Made by a program: the position numbers and the translations under genes
Shown: one piece after another, positions 38,863 to 48,473 of the stretch
Position numbering within the stretch: the stretch's first letter is position 1
Layout: every line of letters starts with the position of its first letter
Notes under the pieces: model-generated
Databases searched by the model: none
Told to the model about the DNA's origin: nothing
Seen by the model: only the letters and a program-made list of their open reading frames with translations
From: Nocardia acididurans
GTDB taxonomy: Bacteria > Actinomycetota > Actinomycetes > Mycobacteriales > Mycobacteriaceae
Reading direction: 5' to 3'
Length of the DNA: 64,000 bases
Assembly (NCBI RefSeq): GCF_016741815.1
Contig: NZ_JAERRJ010000001.1
Location: 124,001-188,000 of the forward strand

Positions 38863-39301
38863 TTGTGTCACAACCCCATTTCGCACTCGAACACAGGCAA
38901 GGCTGTCGAGTGCAGTGCTGCGGGACACTCGACAGCAGCCGTTGCTCAGCAAGTGTAGGCGAGGTTAGCCAGCTACGGAACGGCTCGTTTCAACAACACG
39001 CCTGTAATTCCCCCAAAACCAGCCAAAGCCAGGCAAAGCCGACCGAAAACCAACTGTTCCCCTGAAACACGCCGCACGACACGGGTTTACAGCCCTGACC
39101 TCTGCCACATTCGTTTTGCAAGACTCAGTAAAGCAGCGACCTCACCGCAACCTCGCCCGCTACCGAATTCCCCTGCGCTATACGGACAAAACCACCGAAA
39201 CCATTTTTCTAAATACCATCCGGTTCGTATATATCAGGCTCGCCTTACTTTTACCCGTTCCGCAATTACCCAGCACCCAGCCCCGCCCACACTCTGCGGA
39301 A
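38863..39301. other. Gene-free AT-richer region upstream of flavohemoglobin 2
   Basis: About 440 bp between the flavohemoglobin 2 start and the hspR terminator. No plausible coding sequence was found. Composition drops sharply in GC, particularly 39165-39265, with homopolymer A and T runs (CATTTTTCTAAATACC) unlike any other stretch here. It presumably holds the flavohemoglobin promoter, reading leftward; a leader RNA or small RNA is possible but not shown. An iron-box-like palindrome lies at 39234-39247. Confidence 0.6.
39234..39247. promoter_or_regulatory. Iron-box-like palindrome (IdeR/DtxR type), tentative
   Basis: TCAGGCTCGCCTTA resembles the actinobacterial DtxR/IdeR core of the form TTAGGCTAGCCTAA, with AGGCT/GCCT half sites intact. 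In a 19-base comparison with the IdeR consensus I count about 13 matches. It lies roughly 370 bp from the flavohemoglobin 2 start, which is far for direct control. Confidence 0.3.
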
Positions 39302-39345
39302 AACACGAAGGCAGCGACCCGGATTCGGGTCGCTGCCTTCGTGTT
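39302..39345 (-). terminator. Hairpin terminator at the end of the dnaK-grpE-dnaJ-hspR operon
   Basis: A perfect 20-bp stem (AACACGAAGGCAGCGACCCG and complement) with a 4-nt loop, eight bases past the hspR stop codon on the minus strand. Confidence 0.85.
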
Positions 39346-39352
39346 CGGCCGA

Positions 39353-39745
39353 TTACTGCCGACGGTTGCGGGGTTGCCAGACCACCAGGGCGGTACTGCG
39401 CTGGGGTGGGGTGAAGTCCGGGCGGTAGCCGGCGGCTCGGAGGCGGTCTACCTCGGAGGCCAGTTCGGCTACCTGCTGCTGGAGTTCTTCCACCTGGTTG
39501 GTGAGTTCGATGATCCGTTTGATGCCGGCGAGGTTGACGCCCTCGTCCTGAGAGAGGCGCTGTACTTCACGGAGGAGTTCGACGTCTCGGTTGGAGTAGC
39601 GTCGGCCGCCGCCGGAAGTACGTTGGGGCGAGACCAGACCCAGGCGGTCGTAGGTGCGCAGCGTTTGGGCGTGCATGCCCGCGAGCTGTGCGGCCACCGA
39701 GATCAGGAAGTATTGCGCCTCGGCCTTCTTGGGATCGGAACTCAT
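39353..39745 (-). CDS. hspR: HspR, MerR-family heat-shock repressor
   Basis: A 130-residue MerR-type repressor. QYFLISVAAQLAGMHAQTLR is the helix-turn-helix, TYDRLGLVSPQRTSGGGRRY the wing, and residues about 60-105 a coiled coil (LTNQVEELQQQVAELASEVD). HspR binds HAIR repeats and uses DnaK as co-repressor; unfolded protein titrates DnaK and relieves repression. It is the last gene of the operon and its ATG abuts the dnaJ stop. Sites matching HAIR precede dnaK and clpB, so autoregulation and control of clpB are expected. Confidence 0.96.
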   Translation of the reverse strand: MSSDPKKAEAQYFLISVAAQLAGMHAQTLRTYDRLGLVSPQRTSGGGRRYSNRDVELLREVQRLSQDEGVNLAGIKRIIELTNQVEELQQQVAELASEVDRLRAAGYRPDFTPPQRSTALVVWQPRNRRQ

Positions 39746-40918
39746 TTACGCACCTGCCCATCCTGCACGCGGATCGAAGCCACTGGCCTTCTCCGCCTCC
39801 GAGTAGCGCCGCAGCGCCTCGGAAGCATTGTCGTCCAGCTTCTGCGGGACCGCGACTTTCACGGTGACCAGGAGGTCGCCCGCACCGCCGTCACGCTTGG
39901 CGACACCGCGGCCGCGGACGCGCAGGGTGCGGCCGTCGGCGGTGCCCGGGGGCACCTTGACGCCGACACGACCGTCCAGGGTGGGCACGGAAACCGTTGT
40001 GCCCAAAACCAATTCGCTGTAGCTGACGGGCAGCACCAGGGTCAGGTCGTCGCCGTTGCGGCCGAAGACCTTGTCCTGACTGACGTGCACCGTGACGAAC
40101 AGGTCGCCGGGCGGTGCGCCGCGTAGGCCCGCCTCGCCCTGACCGGCGAGCCGAATCCGTTGCCCGTCACGCACTCCCGGGGGAATGCGCACGGTGATGG
40201 TGCGGGTCCGGTTCTGGATGCCGGTGCCCCGGCAGTCCGGGCACGGATCGTCGATGATCGATCCGGTGCCGCGGCAGTCGTCGCACGGCTCACTGAATCC
40301 GAACGCACCCTGGTTCCGGCTGACGACGCCGGATCCGTTGCAGTGCGGGCAGACTCGCGGAGACGTACCCGGCTTGGCACCACTGCCGTGGCAGGTGGTG
40401 CACGCGGCCGGGCTGGTCATGCGCAGCGGAACCGTCACGCCCTGGGCGGCCTCACGGAAGCCGAGGGTCGTCTCGGTTTCCACATCGCTGCCGCGCCGCG
40501 GCCGCGACGAGGTGCGCGTGCCGCCCCGGTTGAACAGTCCGCCGAGCAGGTCGCCGAGACCGCCGTCGGAGGCGTTGGCGGTGCCGCCGCCGAAGATGTC
40601 ACCCAGGTTGAAGTCCTGGCTGAAGCCCCCGGCCTGGCCGTATCCGCCGCCCGGCGAGAACCCGCCGCGCCCGAATCCGCCACTGGCGAAAAGCCTTCGG
40701 GCCTCGTCGTATTCCTTGCGCTTCTCCGGATCGGAGAGCACGGAATGCGCTTCGCTGACCGCCTTGAACCGTTCCTCGGCCTTGGTGTCGCCCGGATTCT
40801 TGTCCGGATGCAGGTCGCGGGCCAGTTTGCGGTATGCCTTCTTGACCTCGTCCTGCGTCGCGCTGGAGGCGATGCCCAGCTCCTTGTAGAAGTCCTTCTC
40901 GAGCCACTCCCGATTCAC
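39746..40918 (-). CDS. dnaJ: DnaJ co-chaperone
   Basis: A 390-residue Hsp40 that stimulates DnaK ATPase and delivers substrates. The J domain (residues 9-75) has the HPD motif in [11 protein letters not shown] Gly/Phe-rich linker follows ([11 protein letters not shown]), then four CxxCxGxG zinc motifs ([32 protein letters not shown]) and the two beta C-terminal domains. GTG 40918 follows AGGAGGAG. It corresponds to dnaJ1 of mycobacteria, the copy in the dnaK operon. It lies 24 bp after grpE. Confidence 0.96.
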   Translation of the reverse strand: MNREWLEKDFYKELGIASSATQDEVKKAYRKLARDLHPDKNPGDTKAEERFKAVSEAHSVLSDPEKRKEYDEARRLFASGGFGRGGFSPGGGYGQAGGFSQDFNLGDIFGGGTANASDGGLGDLLGGLFNRGGTRTSSRPRRGSDVETETTLGFREAAQGVTVPLRMTSPAACTTCHGSGAKPGTSPRVCPHCNGSGVVSRNQGAFGFSEPCDDCRGTGSIIDDPCPDCRGTGIQNRTRTITVRIPPGVRDGQRIRLAGQGEAGLRGAPPGDLFVTVHVSQDKVFGRNGDDLTLVLPVSYSELVLGTTVSVPTLDGRVGVKVPPGTADGRTLRVRGRGVAKRDGGAGDLLVTVKVAVPQKLDDNASEALRRYSEAEKASGFDPRAGWAGA

Positions 40919-40942
40919 CGGGCATCTCCTCCTCTCGCGGTG

Positions 40943-41577
40943 TTATCCGTTGTTACTGGCATCCGGGCCAGCGTTCGAAGAATCCGATTGCCCCGCAACC
41001 GAATCCGCTACCCCGTCGGTGACGCCGACCAGCGCGTGACGCAGGACGCGATCACCGAATCGGTAACCCTTGCGCATGACCATCCCGAGTACCGGGTTGT
41101 GGCCGGAGCCCTCGTGCTGCACGGCCTCGTGCAGGGTCGGGTCGAAGGCCTCGCCTTCGAGTCCGAACTCCTCGAGGCCCTGCTTCTGCAGTGCGGTGAC
41201 CAGCTTGTCGGCGACGCCCTTGAGCGGTCCGGCATCGAGGTCACCGTGGGTGCGGGCACGGTCGAGATCGTCGAGCACGGGCAGCAGTTCGCTGACGATC
41301 TGCGCCTTGGCGGTGTCGATGGTGGCCTTGCGGTCCCGTTCGACGCGCCGCCGGTAGTTGGCGTACTCCGCGGTCAGACGCTGCAGATCCGCGGTGCGCT
41401 CGGCCAATTCGGCGCTGATCGTGTCGGCGATGGCGTCCACGCTCTCGGGAGCCCCATCAGGCCCGAGGGCCGCGGCGGTGTCCTCCGCCGCGGCCTCGAA
41501 AACCTCACCCGTGGGCTCGAAGCGCCCCTCGAACGCAGCCGGATCGATGACCGGTTCCTGTTCCGGGTTCTGGTTCG

Positions 41578-41581
<4 letters not shown>
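40943..41581 (-). CDS. grpE: GrpE nucleotide exchange factor
   Basis: A 212-residue nucleotide exchange factor for DnaK. A disordered acidic N-terminus leads to the long dimerising helix ([20 protein letters not shown]) and the small beta domain ([30 protein letters not shown]). GTG start overlaps the dnaK stop by four bases (GTGA), so translation is coupled. The Asn/Ser-rich tail at the C-terminus is typical of actinobacterial GrpE. Confidence 0.95.
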
Positions 41582-43416
<1,835 letters not shown>

Positions 43417-43499
43417 GGTGAATCCTCCTAGTTGACTTACCTGCTGATGTGTCAGGACCCTGCGCTCCTGACTCTGCATGGAGCACGGTCCTCAGCAAC

Positions 43500-43520
43500 A
43501 CTGAGCGTGGTCGGCTCAAT
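43500..43520 (-). promoter_or_regulatory. HAIR-like HspR box, distal site upstream of dnaK
   Basis: ACTGAGC-N7-GCTCAAT has a perfect TGAGC/GCTCA core with the 7-base spacer of the HAIR consensus. It lies about 84 bp before the dnaK start. Confidence 0.55.
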
Positions 43521-43553
43521 CCTGCACCCGCTTTGCCTCGAGTGCAACTTGAA

Positions 43554-43574
43554 CTTGAGCCGCTTCCACTCAAC
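43554..43574 (-). promoter_or_regulatory. HAIR-like HspR box, second site upstream of dnaK
   Basis: CTTGAGC-N7-ACTCAAC matches the HAIR consensus at 12 of 14 fixed positions. Its centre is 54 bp from the centre of the neighbouring site, about five helical turns, so two HspR dimers could bind the same face. Confidence 0.75.
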
Positions 43575-43645
43575 CTTGCGCTGACCAGACCAACTAGCCA
43601 GGTCGGAGATCTATTCCAGAACCGGGAAACTTTTTTCGACGAGAC

Positions 43646-44431
43646 TCAGTCGTGCGATGGATAGACGGTCAGCGGCTCGCCCGCCGGGCTCACCTCGAGG
43701 TAGCCGCCGTTGCGCGTGTCCTCCACGTAGATGCGGACCACCGCGTCCTCATCCTTTTCGTGCTCGATGGTGATGTGGCTGATCCTATGGCCGGGAGCAC
43801 CGACTGTTTCGCCCGCACCGGCCATCAGGCGCGCCAGGGCAGGCACATCGAGTTCGGCGAGATCGAGCGCGACCGCGTCGGTGGAGCGTGAGGAGCTCGT
43901 GTAGGCGCTGAAACCCTTGCGGTCGTAGCGGATTCGCTCGCTGTCCGCCCCGGAAGCGCGTTCGACCAGCACATATCCCGGATAGAGCGAGACCTCGTCG
44001 ACCACGGTGTCGCCGTAGTGATCCCGGTAGGCCTGGATGAACGCGGCCAGTCCGGGGCCGGTGGTCGGATCCGGCAGTGACGCGCCGGGTGCGGCCGCCC
44101 GGCTCACGCATCCGCCGAGCGCACCGATCAGGGCGGCGACGACGATGAGCGCGGCCGCCGCCTGCCACTTGCGCGACGGCGCCCGGCGATCCGGCCGGAC
44201 CACCGGCGCGTCGGCCAGATTGCGCGGAATCTGCAGATCCCGCAGGAGCTTGTCCAGGTCGCCGAAGGTGTTCGCGCGCATGGCGGCCTCGCTGCGCTGC
44301 GCGTGCTCGGCCTCGGTCAGCTCGCCTTCGGCGCGGGCGGCGTCGAGCAGCGCGCAGGCATCGACCCGATCGGTATCTCGTACTCGAATACCGCTGTGCC
44401 GATTGTCGATTCGGTTCCGGAACTCGGCCAT
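43646..44431 (-). CDS. DUF1707-domain membrane protein
   Basis: A 261-residue protein with an N-terminal DUF1707 domain (residues about 14-68: IRVRDTDRVDACALLDAARA, GELTEAEHAQR), a membrane helix (AAAALIVVAALIGALGGCVS) and a C-terminal extracytoplasmic region of about 145 residues of unknown fold. The helix is followed by GCVS, which resembles a lipobox but lies too far in to be a normal signal. The C-terminal half is similar in pattern to that of the next gene (QAYRDHYGDTVVDEVSLYPG against DLYRTKFGDGLVDELSFHDG). It is the last gene of an apparent three-gene set. Confidence 0.8.
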   Translation of the reverse strand: MAEFRNRIDNRHSGIRVRDTDRVDACALLDAARAEGELTEAEHAQRSEAAMRANTFGDLDKLLRDLQIPRNLADAPVVRPDRRAPSRKWQAAAALIVVAALIGALGGCVSRAAAPGASLPDPTTGPGLAAFIQAYRDHYGDTVVDEVSLYPGYVLVERASGADSERIRYDRKGFSAYTSSSRSTDAVALDLAELDVPALARLMAGAGETVGAPGHRISHITIEHEKDEDAVVRIYVEDTRNGGYLEVSPAGEPLTVYPSHD

Positions 44432-44440
44432 GACGCTGCC

Positions 44441-45580
44441 CTACCCTTTGAATTCCGAGACCCGCACGACGTCCCCCGTCGCGCTCATTTCGATATAGCC
44501 TCGCTCCTCGGCGGCATTGCTCACGTAGATGCGCACGATCACCGTCTTGTCGCCACTGCGCGCCCGCGCCATGCCCTCGATATCGAAGACGAGGTGGGTG
44601 ACCACGCCGTCCGGCACCTTCACAGTCGCAGGCGCGCCCGTGATCAGCCGCCCCAGCGCGGCCACCTCGAGGGTCGCCAGATCGAACACCGGCGTATCGG
44701 TCTTGCGGGTGACCGGCGCACCACTGCGCTCGAAGCCGCCCCGGAAGCTGTAATCCTCCTGGCGATTGGGCTGGCCGGACACCGGCCGCCGCAACGAGGC
44801 GTAGCCGTCGTGAAAGCTGAGCTCGTCGACGAGACCATCCCCGAACTTGGTCCGGTAGAGGTCCCGGAAGTACGAAATCCCTTCCTCGCTGAGCAGATTC
44901 GGCATGGGTACGACGCGCGGCTCGATCACGCCGAGATCCGCGGCGGGCCGCACCTCCGATGTCGACCCGGTGGAATCCACCGCGACGAACGCGCCGATCG
45001 CCGCCGCCGTCGCAGCCACCGCCACCACGGCGGTGAACCAGTTCTTCCGCCGTGCGCGGGGCGGCCGAGGCGCGGCGGGCGCGTCCGCGGGCCGCTGCAG
45101 ATCGGCCGTGAGGTCGGCCAGTTCCCCCAAAGTCTTGGCCGCACCGGCGAGTTCGGTCAGCGCACGATGATCGTCCTGCGACAGCTGCCCGTCTCCGCGT
45201 GCGGCGTCCAGCAGCGCGCACGCCGCCGACCGATCCTTGTCCCGTGCCCGCACCTCGCCCGGGTATGCCCCGCGTGCTGCCCGCCCTTTCCCGGAATCCG
45301 GCTGCGGCAGAGCGAGATCCGCTGTCCCCGCCGATTCCTGGAGATCAGCGACCAGCCGATGCAGTTGCCCGAGCGTCTCGGCCTTCGCCGCTCGCTCCGA
45401 TCGCGAGTGATACTCCTCGTTGCCGAGCTGGCCCTCCTCGTACGCGGCATCCAGCCGCGCCCGGGTGTTCACCCGGTCGATGTCCCGGGCTCGCATCTGC
45501 CCGGCCGCACCCGAGAGTCCCGCCGATCCGGGCGACTTCGAAACCACATACGGATCGTAAGCGCCCGACCGGTTTCTCAT
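44441..45580 (-). CDS. Membrane protein with two DUF1707 domains
   Basis: A 379-residue relative of the neighbouring protein with two DUF1707 units in tandem: MRARDIDRVNTRARLDAAYE and, about 80 residues later, VRARDKDRSAACALLDAARG. A membrane helix (WFTAVVAVAATAAAIGAFVA) separates them from an extracytoplasmic domain homologous to that of the gene downstream. ATG 45580 is used because GGAG lies six bases ahead; a GTG four codons upstream is possible. The next gene starts nine bases after the stop, so the pair is cotranscribed. DUF1707 proteins are often near regulators; function unknown. Confidence 0.8.
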   Translation of the reverse strand: MRNRSGAYDPYVVSKSPGSAGLSGAAGQMRARDIDRVNTRARLDAAYEEGQLGNEEYHSRSERAAKAETLGQLHRLVADLQESAGTADLALPQPDSGKGRAARGAYPGEVRARDKDRSAACALLDAARGDGQLSQDDHRALTELAGAAKTLGELADLTADLQRPADAPAAPRPPRARRKNWFTAVVAVAATAAAIGAFVAVDSTGSTSEVRPAADLGVIEPRVVPMPNLLSEEGISYFRDLYRTKFGDGLVDELSFHDGYASLRRPVSGQPNRQEDYSFRGGFERSGAPVTRKTDTPVFDLATLEVAALGRLITGAPATVKVPDGVVTHLVFDIEGMARARSGDKTVIVRIYVSNAAEERGYIEMSATGDVVRVSEFKG

Positions 45581-45613
45581 GCCCCACTCCACCCCGATCG
45601 CCGGGACGCGAGG

Positions 45614-46258
45614 TCAGTGCGCGGCAGTGCGGACCTCTTCGGCCAGATCGTGGTCGAGGGTCACCCGGACGAGAGCGGCGGCGAGGTCGGCGTCGTGGCC
45701 GTCCGGGTTGAGGCGGGCCAGTTCGGCCGGGTCGGTGGGCAGGTCGAGTTGTTCGGCGCCCTGCCGTGCGCGTTCGTCGAAGTGCGGGCGGATCCACGGC
45801 CAGATGTCCTGGATTTCGCGCAGGAAGATGCTCGCACCGGTGGGGCCGATGCCCTGGAACTGTTGCAGGAGTTCGACCAGGCGGCAGGGTTTCTCATCGG
45901 ATTCGGCGGCGAGTTCACGCAGGTCGCCGTGGTAGCGGTCGATCAGCAGGGCGGCGTTCGCGCCGAGGCGGGTGGCGGTGGATTCGTCGTAGCGGCGGTA
46001 GCGGGCACGACCGAGGGCGTCGACGAGTTCCTGCCAGTCGGCGTCGGCGATGCGGTGCGGGGTGGTGTAGCCGGAGGTGACCAGTTCTCTGGCGGCGGCC
46101 ACCGCCAGGCCGGCGGAGATGCGGGTGCTCAGGAGTTGAGCGAGCACCAGCAGCTGGAACAGGGGTGCGGGTTTGTCGGCCAGGCGGATGCCCGCCTCCG
46201 CCGCGTAACTGGTTCCGGCGCGTTCGAGTAGTGCGTGGACGATGTCCTGTCGTGTCAT
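45614..46258 (-). CDS. HhH-GPD / endonuclease III-like protein
   Basis: A 214-residue protein of the HhH-GPD DNA glycosylase superfamily. The helix-hairpin-helix appears as LLQQFQGIGPTGASIFLREI; the N-terminal helices contain LVLAQLLSTRISAG, equivalent to the glycosylase core. The catalytic lysine of endonuclease III is not evident, and the usual Asp follows at IQDIWPW. The Cys4 iron-sulfur cluster motif is absent. It may be a glycosylase with altered chemistry or a non-catalytic relative. It lies just upstream of the two DUF1707 genes, same strand. Confidence 0.72.
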   Translation of the reverse strand: MTRQDIVHALLERAGTSYAAEAGIRLADKPAPLFQLLVLAQLLSTRISAGLAVAAARELVTSGYTTPHRIADADWQELVDALGRARYRRYDESTATRLGANAALLIDRYHGDLRELAAESDEKPCRLVELLQQFQGIGPTGASIFLREIQDIWPWIRPHFDERARQGAEQLDLPTDPAELARLNPDGHDADLAAALVRVTLDHDLAEEVRTAAH

Positions 46259-46338
46259 GTGGCACCTGCCCTTCGGACATGGTGCGCGTACCCGGTGCGG
46301 CGGTGTCCAACCCTGATTTCAGGGCGCTGGTTCGGCCC

Positions 46339-47241
46339 TCATTCGAGAAGCGGGAAGCGCCCGGAGCCGAGCACTCCGGCGATGGCGGCCATTCTGTCCC
46401 GCGGAGCGGCGTAATCGGGGTGCGCGCCGATGACGGCGGCGGCATCGTGCAGCCGGACCATCTGCTTCTCCGCCTCTTCGACGCTGCGCCCACCGGGTGT
46501 GACCGGGTGGGCGGCGAAGGCGGGTCGGCGCGGGTCGACGCGGCCCAGTTCGAGGGCCTTCTCGACGCGACGCGAACAGCGGCAGAAGGCGTCCGGATTC
46601 GACAATCCGCAGGTCCTGGTGAGGAAGCTGCCGAGCCGCTTCTTGGCTCGCTCCACGCGCTTTCGATATGCCGCCGGGGTCGCGCCGGTGATCCAGGCGG
46701 CCTCGGCGGAACTCACTTCGAACACATCGGAGAGTACGAAGGCGACCCGCTCGTCGCGCGCCAGGCACTGCAGCATGGCCTGGCTGCAGTTCAACCTGAC
46801 CTCGTGGGTGAGCAGGGTGGCTTCCGGGCCGCGGTAATCCTGTTCGGCCAGACCGTCTTTCAGCCCTTCGCTGAAATCGTCGAGGCTGAGCTGGTTCGTC
46901 TCCTGCGGGGTCCTGCGGCGCAGATTCAGCAGGAAGTTGACTCCCACCCGGTAGGCCCAGGTCAGCAGCCGCGCCTCGGCCCGCCAGCTGTTCAGGTTCT
47001 CGACCACGCGCAGCAGGATCTCCTGGGTGGCGTCCTCCGCGTCGGCGGGTCGCCACACCATGCGCAGGGCCAGCCGGTAGATCGGATCCTGCAGCAGCAG
47101 AACGACTTCCCCGACGGCGGTGCGGTCGCCCGCCACCGCCCGCGCCACCAGGTCCCGCTCGGCCGCGAGGGCTTCCGGATCGAGTACCTCGGGCGCTGTC
47201 GCCACACCGGACGAGTACGGTTCGGCCGCTTCGTTTTCCAC
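46339..47241 (-). CDS. ECF-type sigma factor with C-terminal extension
   Basis: A sigma-70 family factor of about 300 residues. Region 2 is visible as YRLALRMVWRPADAEDATQE (region 2.2) followed by LLTWAYRVGVNFLLNLRRR. Region 4 has DERVAFVLSDVFEVSSAEAA and the helix-turn-helix TGATPAAYRKRVERAKKRL. About 110 residues follow region 4, starting with a Cys-rich NPDAFCRCSRRV that could bind metal or sense redox state. Such extended ECF factors often do not need a separate anti-sigma protein. The start is uncertain: GTG 47241 is used, TTG 47277 is the alternative. No anti-sigma gene is adjacent. Confidence 0.8.
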   Translation of the reverse strand: MENEAAEPYSSGVATAPEVLDPEALAAERDLVARAVAGDRTAVGEVVLLLQDPIYRLALRMVWRPADAEDATQEILLRVVENLNSWRAEARLLTWAYRVGVNFLLNLRRRTPQETNQLSLDDFSEGLKDGLAEQDYRGPEATLLTHEVRLNCSQAMLQCLARDERVAFVLSDVFEVSSAEAAWITGATPAAYRKRVERAKKRLGSFLTRTCGLSNPDAFCRCSRRVEKALELGRVDPRRPAFAAHPVTPGGRSVEEAEKQMVRLHDAAAVIGAHPDYAAPRDRMAAIAGVLGSGRFPLLE

Positions 47242-47315
47242 TCCGCCCAGCTTCGACGCGAATTCCGCGCTACGCAAGCGGAAATCCGCCGGGCCCGCGG
47301 CACCCCCGGGAAAGG

Positions 47316-47349
47316 GATCGGGGGCGAGGTGTGCACCTCGCCCCCGATC
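47316..47349 (-). terminator. Hairpin terminator after haloalkane dehalogenase gene
   Basis: A 16-bp perfect stem (GATCGGGGGCGAGGTG and complement) with a 2-base centre, located 68 bp past the dehalogenase stop and upstream of the sigma factor gene. Confidence 0.75.
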
Positions 47350-47416
47350 AGCCCTGCCACGGCCGTTTCAGATTACCGGCCGTGCCGCCGCCGAGCGCGT
47401 ACCGCCCGAAACTCGC

Positions 47417-48286
47417 TCACCCGACCTTGGCGCCGAGCAGCGCGTGCCGCTGGATCCAGTCGGCGACCGCCGCGCCGATGGCGTCCGGCTGATCCTCCGG
47501 GCTGTGATGCCCGGCGGGACCGATGGAGGCGGTCTCGCAGGCGGCGAATGTGGTTGCCGCCCAGTCGATCATCTCCGGCGAGCCGAGTCCGACGCCGTTC
47601 TCGACGGCCATGACCAGCTTGGGCACCTCCGGCGACTCCGACATCCACCGGTCGTAGTTCTCGATGATGGCGACCACGTCGGCCGGTTCCCCGCCGAGCG
47701 GGAATTCGCGCGGCCACACCAGCATCGGCAGGCGGGATTCCGGGGTCGGGTAGTACCGGCGGTACTCCTCGAGGGCGGTCAGCGACAGGCTGCGGGTGGA
47801 GGCGGGCAGGTTGAATTCGATGAACATGTTCTGTTCCAGCACCAGCTTCTCGCCTTCGTCGGAGCGGAAGCGCCGGAACAGTTCCGCGCCCTGCGGCGGC
47901 ATCTCCGACCAGTCCATCGGACGCAGGAAGGTCTCCACCACGGCGATGCCGCGCACTCGTTCGGGATGCCGTGCCGCCCAGTGCATTCCGAGCGCACCGC
48001 CCCAGTCGTGGCCGACGATGACGACCTGGTCCAGGCCGAGTGCGTCGAACCAGGCATCCAGGTAGCGGGCGTGATCGACGAACCGGTACTCGCTGTCGGG
48101 CTTGCCGGAGTCGCCCATGCCGATGAGATCCGGTGCCAGCACCCGGGTTTCGCCGGACACGTGCGGAATCACATTGCGCCAGATGTAGGACGAGGTGGGG
48201 TTGCCGTGCAGGAACACCACGGGGATGTCGCCCGCGCCGGTGTCGGTGTAGTTGAGGTAGGAGTCGAGGATGTCGATGGTCGGCAT
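47417..48286 (-). CDS. Haloalkane dehalogenase
   Basis: An alpha/beta hydrolase of 289 residues that hydrolyses carbon-halogen bonds. The catalytic and halide-binding residues are recognisable: nucleophile D94 in VGHDWGGALG, halide-stabilising W95 next to it, and N29 in FLHGNPTSSYIWRN; the general base is in GPAGHHSPEDQP. These features separate dehalogenases from esterases and epoxide hydrolases. ATG 48286 has GAAGGA nine bases upstream. Natural substrates of actinobacterial members are mostly unknown. It is divergent from the zinc dehydrogenase gene. Confidence 0.88.
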   Translation of the reverse strand: MPTIDILDSYLNYTDTGAGDIPVVFLHGNPTSSYIWRNVIPHVSGETRVLAPDLIGMGDSGKPDSEYRFVDHARYLDAWFDALGLDQVVIVGHDWGGALGMHWAARHPERVRGIAVVETFLRPMDWSEMPPQGAELFRRFRSDEGEKLVLEQNMFIEFNLPASTRSLSLTALEEYRRYYPTPESRLPMLVWPREFPLGGEPADVVAIIENYDRWMSESPEVPKLVMAVENGVGLGSPEMIDWAATTFAACETASIGPAGHHSPEDQPDAIGAAVADWIQRHALLGAKVG

Positions 48287-48473
48287 GGCCGGTGTCCTTC
48301 CGTGTGAACTGCTTTCACCTGGGTTGGACACGGGATCGCGACCGCTGTGACCGCACTACGGTGTGACGTGCATCACTGATGCTATTCGCGGTAACGGGCC
48401 GATTCGCTGTCCCCCGGCCGCTCGGACGGGAAGAATCCGGAGCAGGACGCCAGAGCAGGGGTAGGAGTCGGTC

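Noticed and set aside
39116..40126. A 336-codon plus-strand frame across the hspR terminator, hspR and dnaJ
   Set aside because: It reads through a 20-bp terminator stem and lies antisense to two known genes.
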